DNA from: Sedimentisphaerales bacterium
GTDB taxonomy: Bacteria > Planctomycetota > Phycisphaerae > Sedimentisphaerales > Anaerobacaceae
Length of the DNA: 36,984 bases
Direction of reading: 5' to 3'
NCBI GenBank assembly: GCA_016932835.1
Contig: JAFGCD010000122.1
Coordinates: 1-36,984, forward strand
Shown here one piece after another: positions 8,439-16,667 of the stretch. The notes under the pieces were generated by a model, which saw only the letters and a program-made list of their open reading frames with translations, had not been told where the DNA came from and made no database searches. A program made the translations under genes and the position numbers. Each line of letters begins with the position of its first letter. The first letter of the stretch is position 1.

Positions 8439-8525
8439 TCAGTTTTCAGATATGGCTGTCTTGTGATGTGCCGGCAGAACCTGTGATCGCCGCCTGCCGA
8501 GTCCACAATCGAGCGGCAAGCTGAT

Positions 8526-9839
8526 TCAGCCAAGTCGGACCTCAATCGGCTGTTTTGCGGTCTTATCGTCAAGGGTGAAGCTGCCGTTCAGTACGCGGCC
8601 GGATACATTGGCCGATACGGCGTATTGCCCGAGGAAACCCCGAAAACCCGCCTTGCCCCCGGGAGCAGTTGACGTTTCGGTTTTGGTCCACCATTTGCCC
8701 TTAATCAGCGACTTCAACCGGTGATAGGCCGGTTTGGGCGTCATATCGGCACGCAGAAAGCCGGCAGGCGCCTGCTGCCATGCGCCCTGGTCCGTAAAAT
8801 CCCACCATGTTATCGCTTCAACCGCCGGGTGCGAGAAGAGCACCGTATAGAATTCTGCAACATGCCCGGCCTGGGTAATCTCCCCTTCCGGGGTGGTCAA
8901 CCAGCCTGCCTGCGACCTTGGGCCTGAGATGAGGGTCGTCTCGGTGAAGTGCAGCGGGACCTTGAACCTGGCGAAGGACTCGCAGACTTCCCATGCGCGT
9001 TTTGCGCCCCAATAGCCTCCATGCATGTGCGATTGGATACCGATGACGTCATATTGCGGCTTTGAATCGACAACGAGTTCTGAGATGACTTTGTTGACGT
9101 AATCGGGGTCGGTTCGGTAATCATTTATTAGCAGCGTGGCGTCGGGACTTGCCTGGCGGGCGGCCTTGAATGCTGCGCGAACGTAGGCTCCAATGCCCAT
9201 CCGGCGGATAGCTTCGGTCAGCTTGGGCGCATTCTTCTTACACTGCTCGCGGTCATAATGCGTCGCTTCGTTGACGACGTCCCAGATATCGATGCTCCCT
9301 TTGAATTTGCGGACGCAACGATCAATCCTCTTCATTTGCAACTCCATCGCCGCAGCCGGATCGTCCGGAAGCCAGTCCTGCTCGACAAAGTTCCAGGCAA
9401 GAGGATGGCCCTTTGTCGTGATGTTATTGGCCTTACACCAGCGAACCATATCCTCGATTTGCGGATCGTTGGTGACTCCTTTTTGCCTTTCGTAATTCCA
9501 CCAGTAGAACGGCAGCGTCGCAAAATTCAGCATTTCGGCGAAATGTCTCTCGTAGTCGGCATTATTCTGGGGGGTTCTACAGCGGTGAAGCTTGAAGAGA
9601 TTGCAGCCGAAGAGGAACTTGTGACGCTGCTGGTCTATCTTCACCTCGACGCCCGCAGGAAGCTCTTTGCCGTCGCTGCCGAGCAGTCTGAGCACGGCGT
9701 CGGCTTTGCGGTGTTTCTCTATTCGCTCTTCGGCGCCGCCGAGGAGCTCCTCGGCCTCAGCGGCCCTTACACCGCGGATTGGAATTGTCATAGCCGCGGC
9801 GCCAATCGTGACATTCCTGAGAAAATCGCGTCGTTTCAT
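8526..9839 (-). CDS. Tat-exported GH10 endo-1,4-beta-xylanase
   Basis: Family 10 retaining glycoside hydrolase acting on xylan or a similar beta-1,4 glycan. A twin-arginine signal (RRDFLRN, 3-9) and hydrophobic stretch lead to an Ala-rich cleavage zone near 25-28. A small beta-rich region (about 45-80) precedes the TIM barrel. Landmarks are GHPLAWN (144-150), acid/base Glu191 in WDVVNE, LLINDY (236-241), QSHMHGG (269-275), nucleophile Glu300 in HFTE and WWDFTDQGAW (345-354). The 437-aa protein ends in a short beta-rich extension (about 400-437), perhaps a small accessory domain. ATG at 9839 follows a GGGGTGA ribosome site. It is set apart from its neighbours by 113 and 166 bp, so it may be monocistronic. 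Tat export suggests folding before translocation. Confidence 0.92.
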   Translation of the reverse strand: MKRRDFLRNVTIGAAAMTIPIRGVRAAEAEELLGGAEERIEKHRKADAVLRLLGSDGKELPAGVEVKIDQQRHKFLFGCNLFKLHRCRTPQNNADYERHFAEMLNFATLPFYWWNYERQKGVTNDPQIEDMVRWCKANNITTKGHPLAWNFVEQDWLPDDPAAAMELQMKRIDRCVRKFKGSIDIWDVVNEATHYDREQCKKNAPKLTEAIRRMGIGAYVRAAFKAARQASPDATLLINDYRTDPDYVNKVISELVVDSKPQYDVIGIQSHMHGGYWGAKRAWEVCESFARFKVPLHFTETTLISGPRSQAGWLTTPEGEITQAGHVAEFYTVLFSHPAVEAITWWDFTDQGAWQQAPAGFLRADMTPKPAYHRLKSLIKGKWWTKTETSTAPGGKAGFRGFLGQYAVSANVSGRVLNGSFTLDDKTAKQPIEVRLG

Positions 9840-9952
9840 CGGTCACCCCTTTCAATATCATTGCTGTTTTGCCCATCAGTGAAAACGAGTACCCGCCTCG
9901 CAGCTCTCTTTCGATGAGTTATACACCTGCCGCCGGTGAGGACGGGACCTAT

Positions 9953-12082
9953 TCACACCTTCACAAGATCGGTGTATTTTAGCATGAGCGACTTTGTTTG
10001 TCCCGTGTTGAATTTGACGGTGACCGTGCTGTTTTCGCCGATATTCACAAAGTCAACGACCCTGCCGAGCCCGAACGATTGGTGTCTTACCAGTTCGCCT
10101 TTCTCAAAACGCACACCGGCGGCCTCGCTTACCGGCTCATCATCGAAATCGCAGTCCTCATCGATGCCGCTCTGCTGGTCGAAGTTGCAGCCGAGTTCGA
10201 AAAGAAATTGCGATGGTATCGTTCGGAGGGACTGGCCGCGAATGGTTCGATACTGGGCATAGCTGATGTGCAGATTCGTCTTGGCGCGGGTAACGCCGAC
10301 GAAAAGAAGCCTGCGTTCTTCTTCGAGTTCATCGGCGTTCTCGTACGAGTTGGTCCTTTCGTGGGGGAGCAGCCCTTCTTCGACGCCTGCGATGAAGACG
10401 TTCTCGAATTCGAGACCTTTGGCGGCATGAAGCGTCATTAATGCGACTCGGCCGGTTGTCGGGTCGTATGCATCCGTGTCGCTGAAGAGCGAAATCTGCT
10501 GGAGGTAGTCGATAAGAGAAGGCTCCTCGGACTGGCGGTCGTAGTCGGCGGCAGCGCTTATAAGCTCGCTGACATTATCCGAGGCATCCTTGCCCTCGGC
10601 ACCGGCGGCGAGCAGTGAAGCAGAAAGACCGGATACATCAAAAACCACCTCCGCCAGGGGCGCCACCGGGCCGACGTTGGCATTCGCGAAGCGTTTGAAC
10701 ATCTCGACGAACGCCGCGACTTTCGCCTTTGCGCCCCGGGAGAGCGAATCGATTTGTTCGGCTTTCTTCAATGCTGCGAAGAGACTGATGCGATTAGCTG
10801 AGGCGTAGGCGCCGATCCTGTCGATAGTGGTTTTCCCGATGCCACGCGTCGGCGTATTGATAATTCGCAGCAGTGCTATTTCGTCCTCGGGATTTACCAG
10901 CATTTTCAAATAAGCAAGGATATCGCGGATTTCCTTTCTATTATAAAATTCCACGCCCCGCACAACCTGGTATGGTATTTTGGTGCGTATAAGGGCCTCC
11001 TCAAAGACCCTGCTCATGGAGTTCACACGGTAGAAAACCGCAACATCTCCCAGCGAGACGCCCTGTTCGAGAAGCATCTCGATGCTGCGAACGATTCCGG
11101 CGGCCTCAGCATTTTCATCTTCGAACGCCCGTATGACAACATCGCCGCCCTGCTCTCTTGTCGGTACGAGTCTCTTGAGCTTCCGCTTCTGGTTGTGCGA
11201 AATGAGGCTGTCCGCGACGGCGAGGATGTTCGGCGTGCTGCGGAAATTTTCTTCCAGCTTCACTATTCTTGCATCCGGCCAGTCGCTCTCGAAGGCGAGG
11301 ATATTGTTGATATCGGCGCCTCGCCATCGGTATATCGACTGATCCGGGTCTCCCGTCGCACAGATATTACCGTGCCGGGAGACAAGCGCCTTTGCTATTC
11401 TGTATTGGGCGTGATTTGTGTCCTGATATTCGTCGATAAGCAGGAACTTGAAGCGATTCGCTAATTCAGTGTTGACCTCGGGAGCCCCCTCAATAAGAAA
11501 TGCAGCTTTCATAAGGAGGTCGTCGAAATCGAGGCCATTGTTCTCGCTGAGCAGATTCTGATAGCGAAGATAAATTTCGGCCAGTGTCTTGGAGAAGAAA
11601 TCGTCTGCGTCGTTCCTGAAAGATTCGGCGTCGATGAGCCTGTTCTTGAGGGTAGAGATAGCATCAAGCATCCTGGCCGGGGGAAAGTTGCTTGTGTCGA
11701 ACCGGCAATCCTTTACGGCCTGCTTGACGCATCGGGCCTGGTCTTTCTGGTCGTATATGCTGAAATTGGGCCTCAATGCCGCCCTGTCAGCGTAGCGACG
11801 AAGTATGCGAACGCACAAGGAGTGAAATGTGCTTATGTGCGCACCACCCGAGGCGCCGAGGTCACATGCCCTTTGACGCATTTCCTCTGCAGCTTTATTG
11901 GTGAAAGTGATTGCGCATATATTGTAAGGCCTGACGCCAGAATCGATTAGAGCGGCGATTCGATGCGTGATAACACGGGTCTTGCCGCTGCCTGGTCCGG
12001 CAACAACCAGAAGCGGTCCCTCAATATGACGAACGGCTTCTTCCTGTGAAGGGGTCAGTTGTTGCAAAGGTGCGTTCTCCAT
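9953..12082 (-). CDS. pcrA: UvrD/PcrA-family SF1A DNA helicase
   Basis: ATP-driven 3'-5' helicase of excision repair and replication-fork or RNA-polymerase clearing. The SF1A motifs are all present: Q-motif LTPSQEEAV, Walker A GPGSGKT (29-35), IDEYQDTNHAQY, DQSIYRWRGAD, EENFRST, MTLHAAKGLEFENVF and FVGVTRAK. The C-terminal 50 residues (GELVRHQSFGLGRVVDF...) form the Tudor-like domain typical of PcrA, which contacts RNA polymerase. The length of 709 aa is normal. It lies 25 bp downstream of the 608-aa membrane protein gene and so probably shares the long upstream operon. PcrA and UvrD cannot be separated strictly; the Tudor domain favours PcrA. Confidence 0.92.
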   Translation of the reverse strand: MENAPLQQLTPSQEEAVRHIEGPLLVVAGPGSGKTRVITHRIAALIDSGVRPYNICAITFTNKAAEEMRQRACDLGASGGAHISTFHSLCVRILRRYADRAALRPNFSIYDQKDQARCVKQAVKDCRFDTSNFPPARMLDAISTLKNRLIDAESFRNDADDFFSKTLAEIYLRYQNLLSENNGLDFDDLLMKAAFLIEGAPEVNTELANRFKFLLIDEYQDTNHAQYRIAKALVSRHGNICATGDPDQSIYRWRGADINNILAFESDWPDARIVKLEENFRSTPNILAVADSLISHNQKRKLKRLVPTREQGGDVVIRAFEDENAEAAGIVRSIEMLLEQGVSLGDVAVFYRVNSMSRVFEEALIRTKIPYQVVRGVEFYNRKEIRDILAYLKMLVNPEDEIALLRIINTPTRGIGKTTIDRIGAYASANRISLFAALKKAEQIDSLSRGAKAKVAAFVEMFKRFANANVGPVAPLAEVVFDVSGLSASLLAAGAEGKDASDNVSELISAAADYDRQSEEPSLIDYLQQISLFSDTDAYDPTTGRVALMTLHAAKGLEFENVFIAGVEEGLLPHERTNSYENADELEEERRLLFVGVTRAKTNLHISYAQYRTIRGQSLRTIPSQFLFELGCNFDQQSGIDEDCDFDDEPVSEAAGVRFEKGELVRHQSFGLGRVVDFVNIGENSTVTVKFNTGQTKSLMLKYTDLVKV

Positions 12083-12107
12083 AACGGGGGCTGTTCGATG
12101 CGAATCC

Positions 12108-13934
12108 TCAGGGCTGTTCGGTTTCTTCTCTGGATTTCCGGTTTTCCTGCTCGATCCTCTGAAGCTGCTCGAAAAGATCGGGCCTTTCCACTTCTATTCT
12201 GGCCAGAAGAGAACCCTTGAGGTAAGGGGAGAATTGCCCGTCAGACAGAAAGTCGGTGAGCGAGAGATACTTCAGAAGCTTTAGATCAGGCAGGTCAATC
12301 CTCTGCTCGTCCGAATACACAGCCTGGTAATACCGATGAAGCTGGCTTGCCAACTCTTCTCTTCCGAATGCCGCATCGTCATCGTGTATCGCATAGAGAT
12401 AGTAACTTTCCTTCAGAATCGCGATGACCTGCTCTTTCGCATCGGCTATTCCGATCTGATCGAACTCTTCAATCATGCGTTTTCTTGCGTACTCAACGAG
12501 CGGCACCTCAAAATCCGGACTGGGATAGAGCTCCCTTAACTGGTCGTATATCTTCTGTGCATATTCCTTATGGCCCGACTGGTAGAACGAGAGGAGGGCA
12601 TTTCTGAGCATATTCCGGTGGCCGTTTCCCAAAGAACGATACGCGGCCTTGTCGTCGGCGGCCTTGTACTTTGCGATTATATCCATGATGGCCTTGTTGT
12701 AAGGACTGAACATCCTCAAATCAGGCCGCAAATACACCTCGGTGTACATACGCGTCTTCGGCGGCTCCGAGGGGTCTGAGGAGGGTACGGGAACCGGTGT
12801 GCTGTGAACAAATATTTTCCCGTTTCGAAAGAGATTCTGCAGGCTGTGTGCGACGATCCGGTCGGTATTGGTCTCATGTCCGCTGATTTCTTCGCCCTTC
12901 TCGGCGGAGGCTTTCCGCAAACCAAGAACCGCCCAGTAGATTGCATGCGTATCGGCGTGCCGCCAATCCAGGGGTAAATGCGTGTTCGGATCGGCCCAGT
13001 CGATAGGACCATGTTTCTTGTTTAATTCCCGCATAAGCACCGCATCGAGCTTCCAGATCTTCCGCAACTGGAAGGCCTGAGCCAGCAAGCTAAGTCTCTT
13101 CAGTTCCGGTTTTCCCCGAAACTCGTCTATGACCTTCGAAGCGGCAGGATCGAATCTGCGGGCATCCTGCCTGAGAGATAAATAGCTGCTGACAAATCTC
13201 TCATCGTCGGGTATCTGCTCATCGGCGGCCCGTAGCTGCTCAATGAAGGAACTGAAATTGGGGTCGGCGGCGATTTTCTCCCAGGCCTGCTTGAAGTCCG
13301 GCGTCTCGCTGTCGCCCCAGAGCCAATGACTTGCATCCACGAGGGCATCGAAGAACTTATCGTCACCGTCGCCGAGCAGCGGACTCATAGCCCGGGCCAG
13401 CTCCAGCTTGTAGTATTTGTGGGCGTTGTCCGAAACGCTGCCTATCTTGTGCTGGAATATCCTTGCAAGTTCGTGGTAGAGATGTATGTTCCTCGGATTG
13501 TATTGCAGCCCCTTGTCACGAAGCAGTTCGTAGCCGTTCTTCACCCACTGCCACCTCTGATCGGGTTTAGTCTCCGGAATGGTTACTGAGATGTTATAAG
13601 CCATGTTCCACGCATGGAAAACCCAGACATCGCCAAACCTGGGCTGCAGTGTAGTAATCCATTCAGCGAGTTGCCTCGCATCGAAAAATTGGCCTTTCTC
13701 TTTAAGCCTGTCGGCGCGTATCCAGAGAATGTCCACTACGAGACCTCTGAATGCTCCCATCGCGACGGTGGCGAAAGCCAGGGACGGTGGGGCATTTTCG
13801 AGCGGCTCATTGATAATGAGCTTCATATCGCGTCGCTGCGAGTTGATGTAGTCGAGCTGCATCCCGGCGCCCGTCAGTAGCCCGGCCGCCAATGCAATGC
13901 AAAGAAAACAGATTATAATGTCGCGCAAACGCAT
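12108..13934 (-). CDS. Membrane-anchored protein of unknown function (608 aa), ABC-transporter-linked
   Basis: I do not recognise a characterised family. One clear N-terminal membrane helix (about 5-24) and a second, weaker hydrophobic stretch (about 51-72) are followed by a large, mainly helical soluble part. That part has a well-formed block around 62-120 (FRGLVVDILWIRADRLKEKG, then LQPRFGDVWVFHAWNMAYNIS) that looks like the start of a TPR-type solenoid. The first-helix topology suggests a periplasm-facing or cytoplasm-facing scaffold. It begins 44 bp after the ABC permease and ends 25 bp before pcrA. Position implies a role with the exporter, for example as an accessory subunit; this is inference. 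No catalytic motif is visible. Confidence 0.75.
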   Translation of the reverse strand: MRLRDIIICFLCIALAAGLLTGAGMQLDYINSQRRDMKLIINEPLENAPPSLAFATVAMGAFRGLVVDILWIRADRLKEKGQFFDARQLAEWITTLQPRFGDVWVFHAWNMAYNISVTIPETKPDQRWQWVKNGYELLRDKGLQYNPRNIHLYHELARIFQHKIGSVSDNAHKYYKLELARAMSPLLGDGDDKFFDALVDASHWLWGDSETPDFKQAWEKIAADPNFSSFIEQLRAADEQIPDDERFVSSYLSLRQDARRFDPAASKVIDEFRGKPELKRLSLLAQAFQLRKIWKLDAVLMRELNKKHGPIDWADPNTHLPLDWRHADTHAIYWAVLGLRKASAEKGEEISGHETNTDRIVAHSLQNLFRNGKIFVHSTPVPVPSSDPSEPPKTRMYTEVYLRPDLRMFSPYNKAIMDIIAKYKAADDKAAYRSLGNGHRNMLRNALLSFYQSGHKEYAQKIYDQLRELYPSPDFEVPLVEYARKRMIEEFDQIGIADAKEQVIAILKESYYLYAIHDDDAAFGREELASQLHRYYQAVYSDEQRIDLPDLKLLKYLSLTDFLSDGQFSPYLKGSLLARIEVERPDLFEQLQRIEQENRKSREETEQP

Positions 13935-13978
13935 AGATCATGTAATGGGCGGCGCACTGAGCAACGCCTGTTAAATTC

Positions 13979-15358
13979 TCAGACAATAATTCTCGCCAGT
14001 TCCCTGAAACTGAAGATAATCAGTCCCAGAATCATGAGCAAAAACGCCTTGATGCAAATCAGGGACAATACGACGAATCCCAGGGCGGACCAACTCAGCA
14101 ACTCTCCGGGCACGAGATACCTGGAAGGATTTACCTTGTCAAACTGAGGCAGCAGGCGAATCAACCACTTCAACGTATAAGCATAGACGATCGTCATGTC
14201 GAGGCTGTCGATATAATAGAATGATTCGACGACGAACTCATTAACGGTCGCTATTGCGAAGACAGCAACGCATCCCAGAATCGCCACCGGAAACGACAGG
14301 AACGTAGAGGCAAGTATGCCTAAAGACGCCAGGAAAATAAGGCGACAAAGAATCACAAGGTTTGCTCTTATGAAGTTTGCTGTGAAGGTATCTGCTTTGT
14401 ACAGCAGTTGAATGCCTTCACCAAGGGGAAACATCACAGATGCCCCGTTCGACTGGTCGTTCAGAAATAGAACGGCAACATAGCCGTCGTCGGCCACCAC
14501 ACTGCCGGGAACTTCAATTTCGCGAAAAGTTTTGATGGGATCTTTGCGTTGAACAGGATACAGTCGCACATCGCCCGGTATTCCGTACTTGTACGCACGA
14601 TAATCGCCAATGAGCCATCGACTGTAAATCTGGGAGTCCGCCGGTGTTACCGAGACCTGTTCGTACTTGAATCGTATGAACAGCGAGCCGTTCGGATCTT
14701 GCAGCCTGACATTCTCAAATTCCCAAAGCAGCTCCTGGCCGGCGTCGGCGCTGCGTTTTGCGGCCGTTTGCAAAACGGTAAGCTCTCTGATTATCTCCTC
14801 ATTCGACATACCCCCATATACCTGGTCGATATCGCCGCTCTCAACAAGGCCCTTCAGGGCCTGTGCAACTTCTTTTGAAACGTCGGGGTCCGGCGGCGAC
14901 AACGCCTTCCTCGCCGTGAAGAACTCATTCTGCGCCTGAATTATCTCCGCCTGACTCGGATTAAAATACCTCGGTGTGTAAACAACAATCGCGTATATCA
15001 AGACGGAAAAGACAACAAGAAGAACCGCGCCCAACAATACTACGCCGAGCAGTTTGCCCAGCAAAAACTCAAATCGACGAATAGGTTTCGTGATAACCGT
15101 GTATATCTGCCTGTACTTCATATCGCTCGTTAGGGTATGGACCGAGATAATCACAGTGAGCAGGCAAAGCAGCAGGCTGGTGAGGGACAGGCCGTAGCTC
15201 ACGAAGGTCTGCAATTTTCCCTTCAGCGTATCGTCTCCTGTCGTTGTCAAGGCCATGACAGGCAGCAGGACTACGAGCAAAAGGATGAAAATAAAGGCGA
15301 CTTTCATCCGAAGGGCCTGCCTGATAGTGTTCACTGCAACAGCCCATATCCTACGCAT
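13979..15358 (-). CDS. ABC-2-type transporter permease
   Basis: Membrane subunit of an ABC exporter. One N-terminal helix (about 17-38), two more around 50-72 and 95-120, a long extracytoplasmic loop (about 125-310) and a group of helices to the C-terminus. The conserved cytoplasmic segment YTVITKPIRRFEFLLGKLLGV lies before the third helix. Its ATG overlaps the end of the ATPase gene by 8 bp, so the two are translationally coupled. The 320-aa permease at 23148 is a paralogue sharing the T-KP-R-F-L-K-LGV pattern. The substrate is unknown. Confidence 0.85.
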   Translation of the reverse strand: MRRIWAVAVNTIRQALRMKVAFIFILLLVVLLPVMALTTTGDDTLKGKLQTFVSYGLSLTSLLLCLLTVIISVHTLTSDMKYRQIYTVITKPIRRFEFLLGKLLGVVLLGAVLLVVFSVLIYAIVVYTPRYFNPSQAEIIQAQNEFFTARKALSPPDPDVSKEVAQALKGLVESGDIDQVYGGMSNEEIIRELTVLQTAAKRSADAGQELLWEFENVRLQDPNGSLFIRFKYEQVSVTPADSQIYSRWLIGDYRAYKYGIPGDVRLYPVQRKDPIKTFREIEVPGSVVADDGYVAVLFLNDQSNGASVMFPLGEGIQLLYKADTFTANFIRANLVILCRLIFLASLGILASTFLSFPVAILGCVAVFAIATVNEFVVESFYYIDSLDMTIVYAYTLKWLIRLLPQFDKVNPSRYLVPGELLSWSALGFVVLSLICIKAFLLMILGLIIFSFRELARIIV

Positions 15359-16610
15359 TATCTGATTCCCCCGCCTTGGCGCCGTCGCCGTGATTATCTT
15401 CTTCGGATTGAGGCTTTGAACGACCCGTCAATTCATCGAGGATGTCTTCCCTGACCGGTCCTTCCGCGGGCAAGGTCTCCGTTTCGACAGGTTTTGTCTC
15501 GGCTGTCTGATTTGCATCGCCGGCATCCGTTTGCACCGTCGGCTCGGAGAGCCTGCCAAGCAGTCCATCATCAGGCTTCGGTGCGATAGTCTCGTCCGGC
15601 GAACTCTCTGCACCGACAGGCGATCCGGCCGTTGTCGCCTCCGTAGTCGCAGCCGAGGTGAGTCTGTCAAGAATGTTGTCGGAAACAGTTTCTTTAGCCA
15701 GAAAATCTCCGATTTTAGTAGTGCTGACCGCCCCGCTTGTGCGTCTGGACTGCCGCTGTGCGGTCACTACCGTGTCAATGAAGAAGGTTTCGAGCTTGTG
15801 CATTGGGGAATTGATGTGGAATTCGGCCTGCTCCTCCTGGAGTATCCGCTCGATCTTCACGATCGCTTCGTCACTTATCGCATCGGTAGTAATCTGCCTC
15901 TTGTTTTCCTGCTGGAGAAGCCGGGCTACCTCGCCTTCGGCCTGAATCCTGCCCCCATATAGAATCGCGATTCTATCGCATACGTCCTCGACATCAGCGA
16001 GCAAATGGCTGCAAAGCAGAACTGTCTTGCCGCGTTTGGCCAGCTTGATGATCAGGTCCTTTATCTGACGGGTTCCGATAGGATCGAGGCCCGTCGTAGG
16101 CTCATCAAGTATCAGCAGATCGGGATCGTTAATCAGCGCCTGCGCCAGGCCTATTCTTCGGGCCATGCCCTTTGAAAAGGTTCCCACAGGCCTGTTTGCC
16201 ACGGCCTTGAGCCCGACCATATCCAGCAGCGCTTCGATACGCATCCTGCGAACCTGCCGGTCCAGGCGAAACAATCTACCGTAGAAATCGAGTGTTTCCC
16301 GGGCGTTGAGGTACCTGTACAGATAAGATTCCTCCGGGAGGAAGCCCACCCGGGCGCTGATCTTGGGGTCGGTGGCATCGCCGCCGAGACATAACGATTT
16401 GCCTTTTGTGGGATGGAGCAGCCCCAGAAGCATTTTCAACGTGGTTGTCTTGCCGGAACCGTTGGGGCCCAGCAAACCGAAGACCTCGTTGTGGCAAACT
16501 TTCAGATTCAGATCGTCAACGGCATAAACCTTACCCCGGCCCCACCAGTCGGAGAAGACCTTTGTAAGAGAGAATGTCTCAACAGCATATTCCATAATCT
16601 GCATTTCCAA
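15351..16610 (-). CDS. ABC transporter ATP-binding protein with repeat-bearing acidic tail
   Basis: Drives the coupled permease. The nucleotide-binding domain (about 8-230) has Walker A GPNGSGKTT (48-56), Walker B LLILDEP (165-171), D-loop GLD, and H-loop CSH (200-202). The signature is FSKGM (145-149), the CcmA/NatA-like variant. The remaining about 190 residues include a normal dimer-support region to about 280. After that comes a low-complexity Thr/Glu/Asp/Pro tail carrying three copies of an 8-residue motif: DNILDRLT (311-318), DGLLGRLS (348-355) and EDILDELT (388-395). A start at residue 6 (16595) is also possible. It begins 57 bp after the metal ATPase gene. Confidence 0.88.
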   Translation of the reverse strand: MEMQIMEYAVETFSLTKVFSDWWGRGKVYAVDDLNLKVCHNEVFGLLGPNGSGKTTTLKMLLGLLHPTKGKSLCLGGDATDPKISARVGFLPEESYLYRYLNARETLDFYGRLFRLDRQVRRMRIEALLDMVGLKAVANRPVGTFSKGMARRIGLAQALINDPDLLILDEPTTGLDPIGTRQIKDLIIKLAKRGKTVLLCSHLLADVEDVCDRIAILYGGRIQAEGEVARLLQQENKRQITTDAISDEAIVKIERILQEEQAEFHINSPMHKLETFFIDTVVTAQRQSRRTSGAVSTTKIGDFLAKETVSDNILDRLTSAATTEATTAGSPVGAESSPDETIAPKPDDGLLGRLSEPTVQTDAGDANQTAETKPVETETLPAEGPVREDILDELTGRSKPQSEEDNHGDGAKAGESDNA

Positions 16611-16667
16611 GTATTTTCAAGCTGCGCCTTTGCCGTCATTGTTCGGAAATCGAAATTGCTCTGCGGC

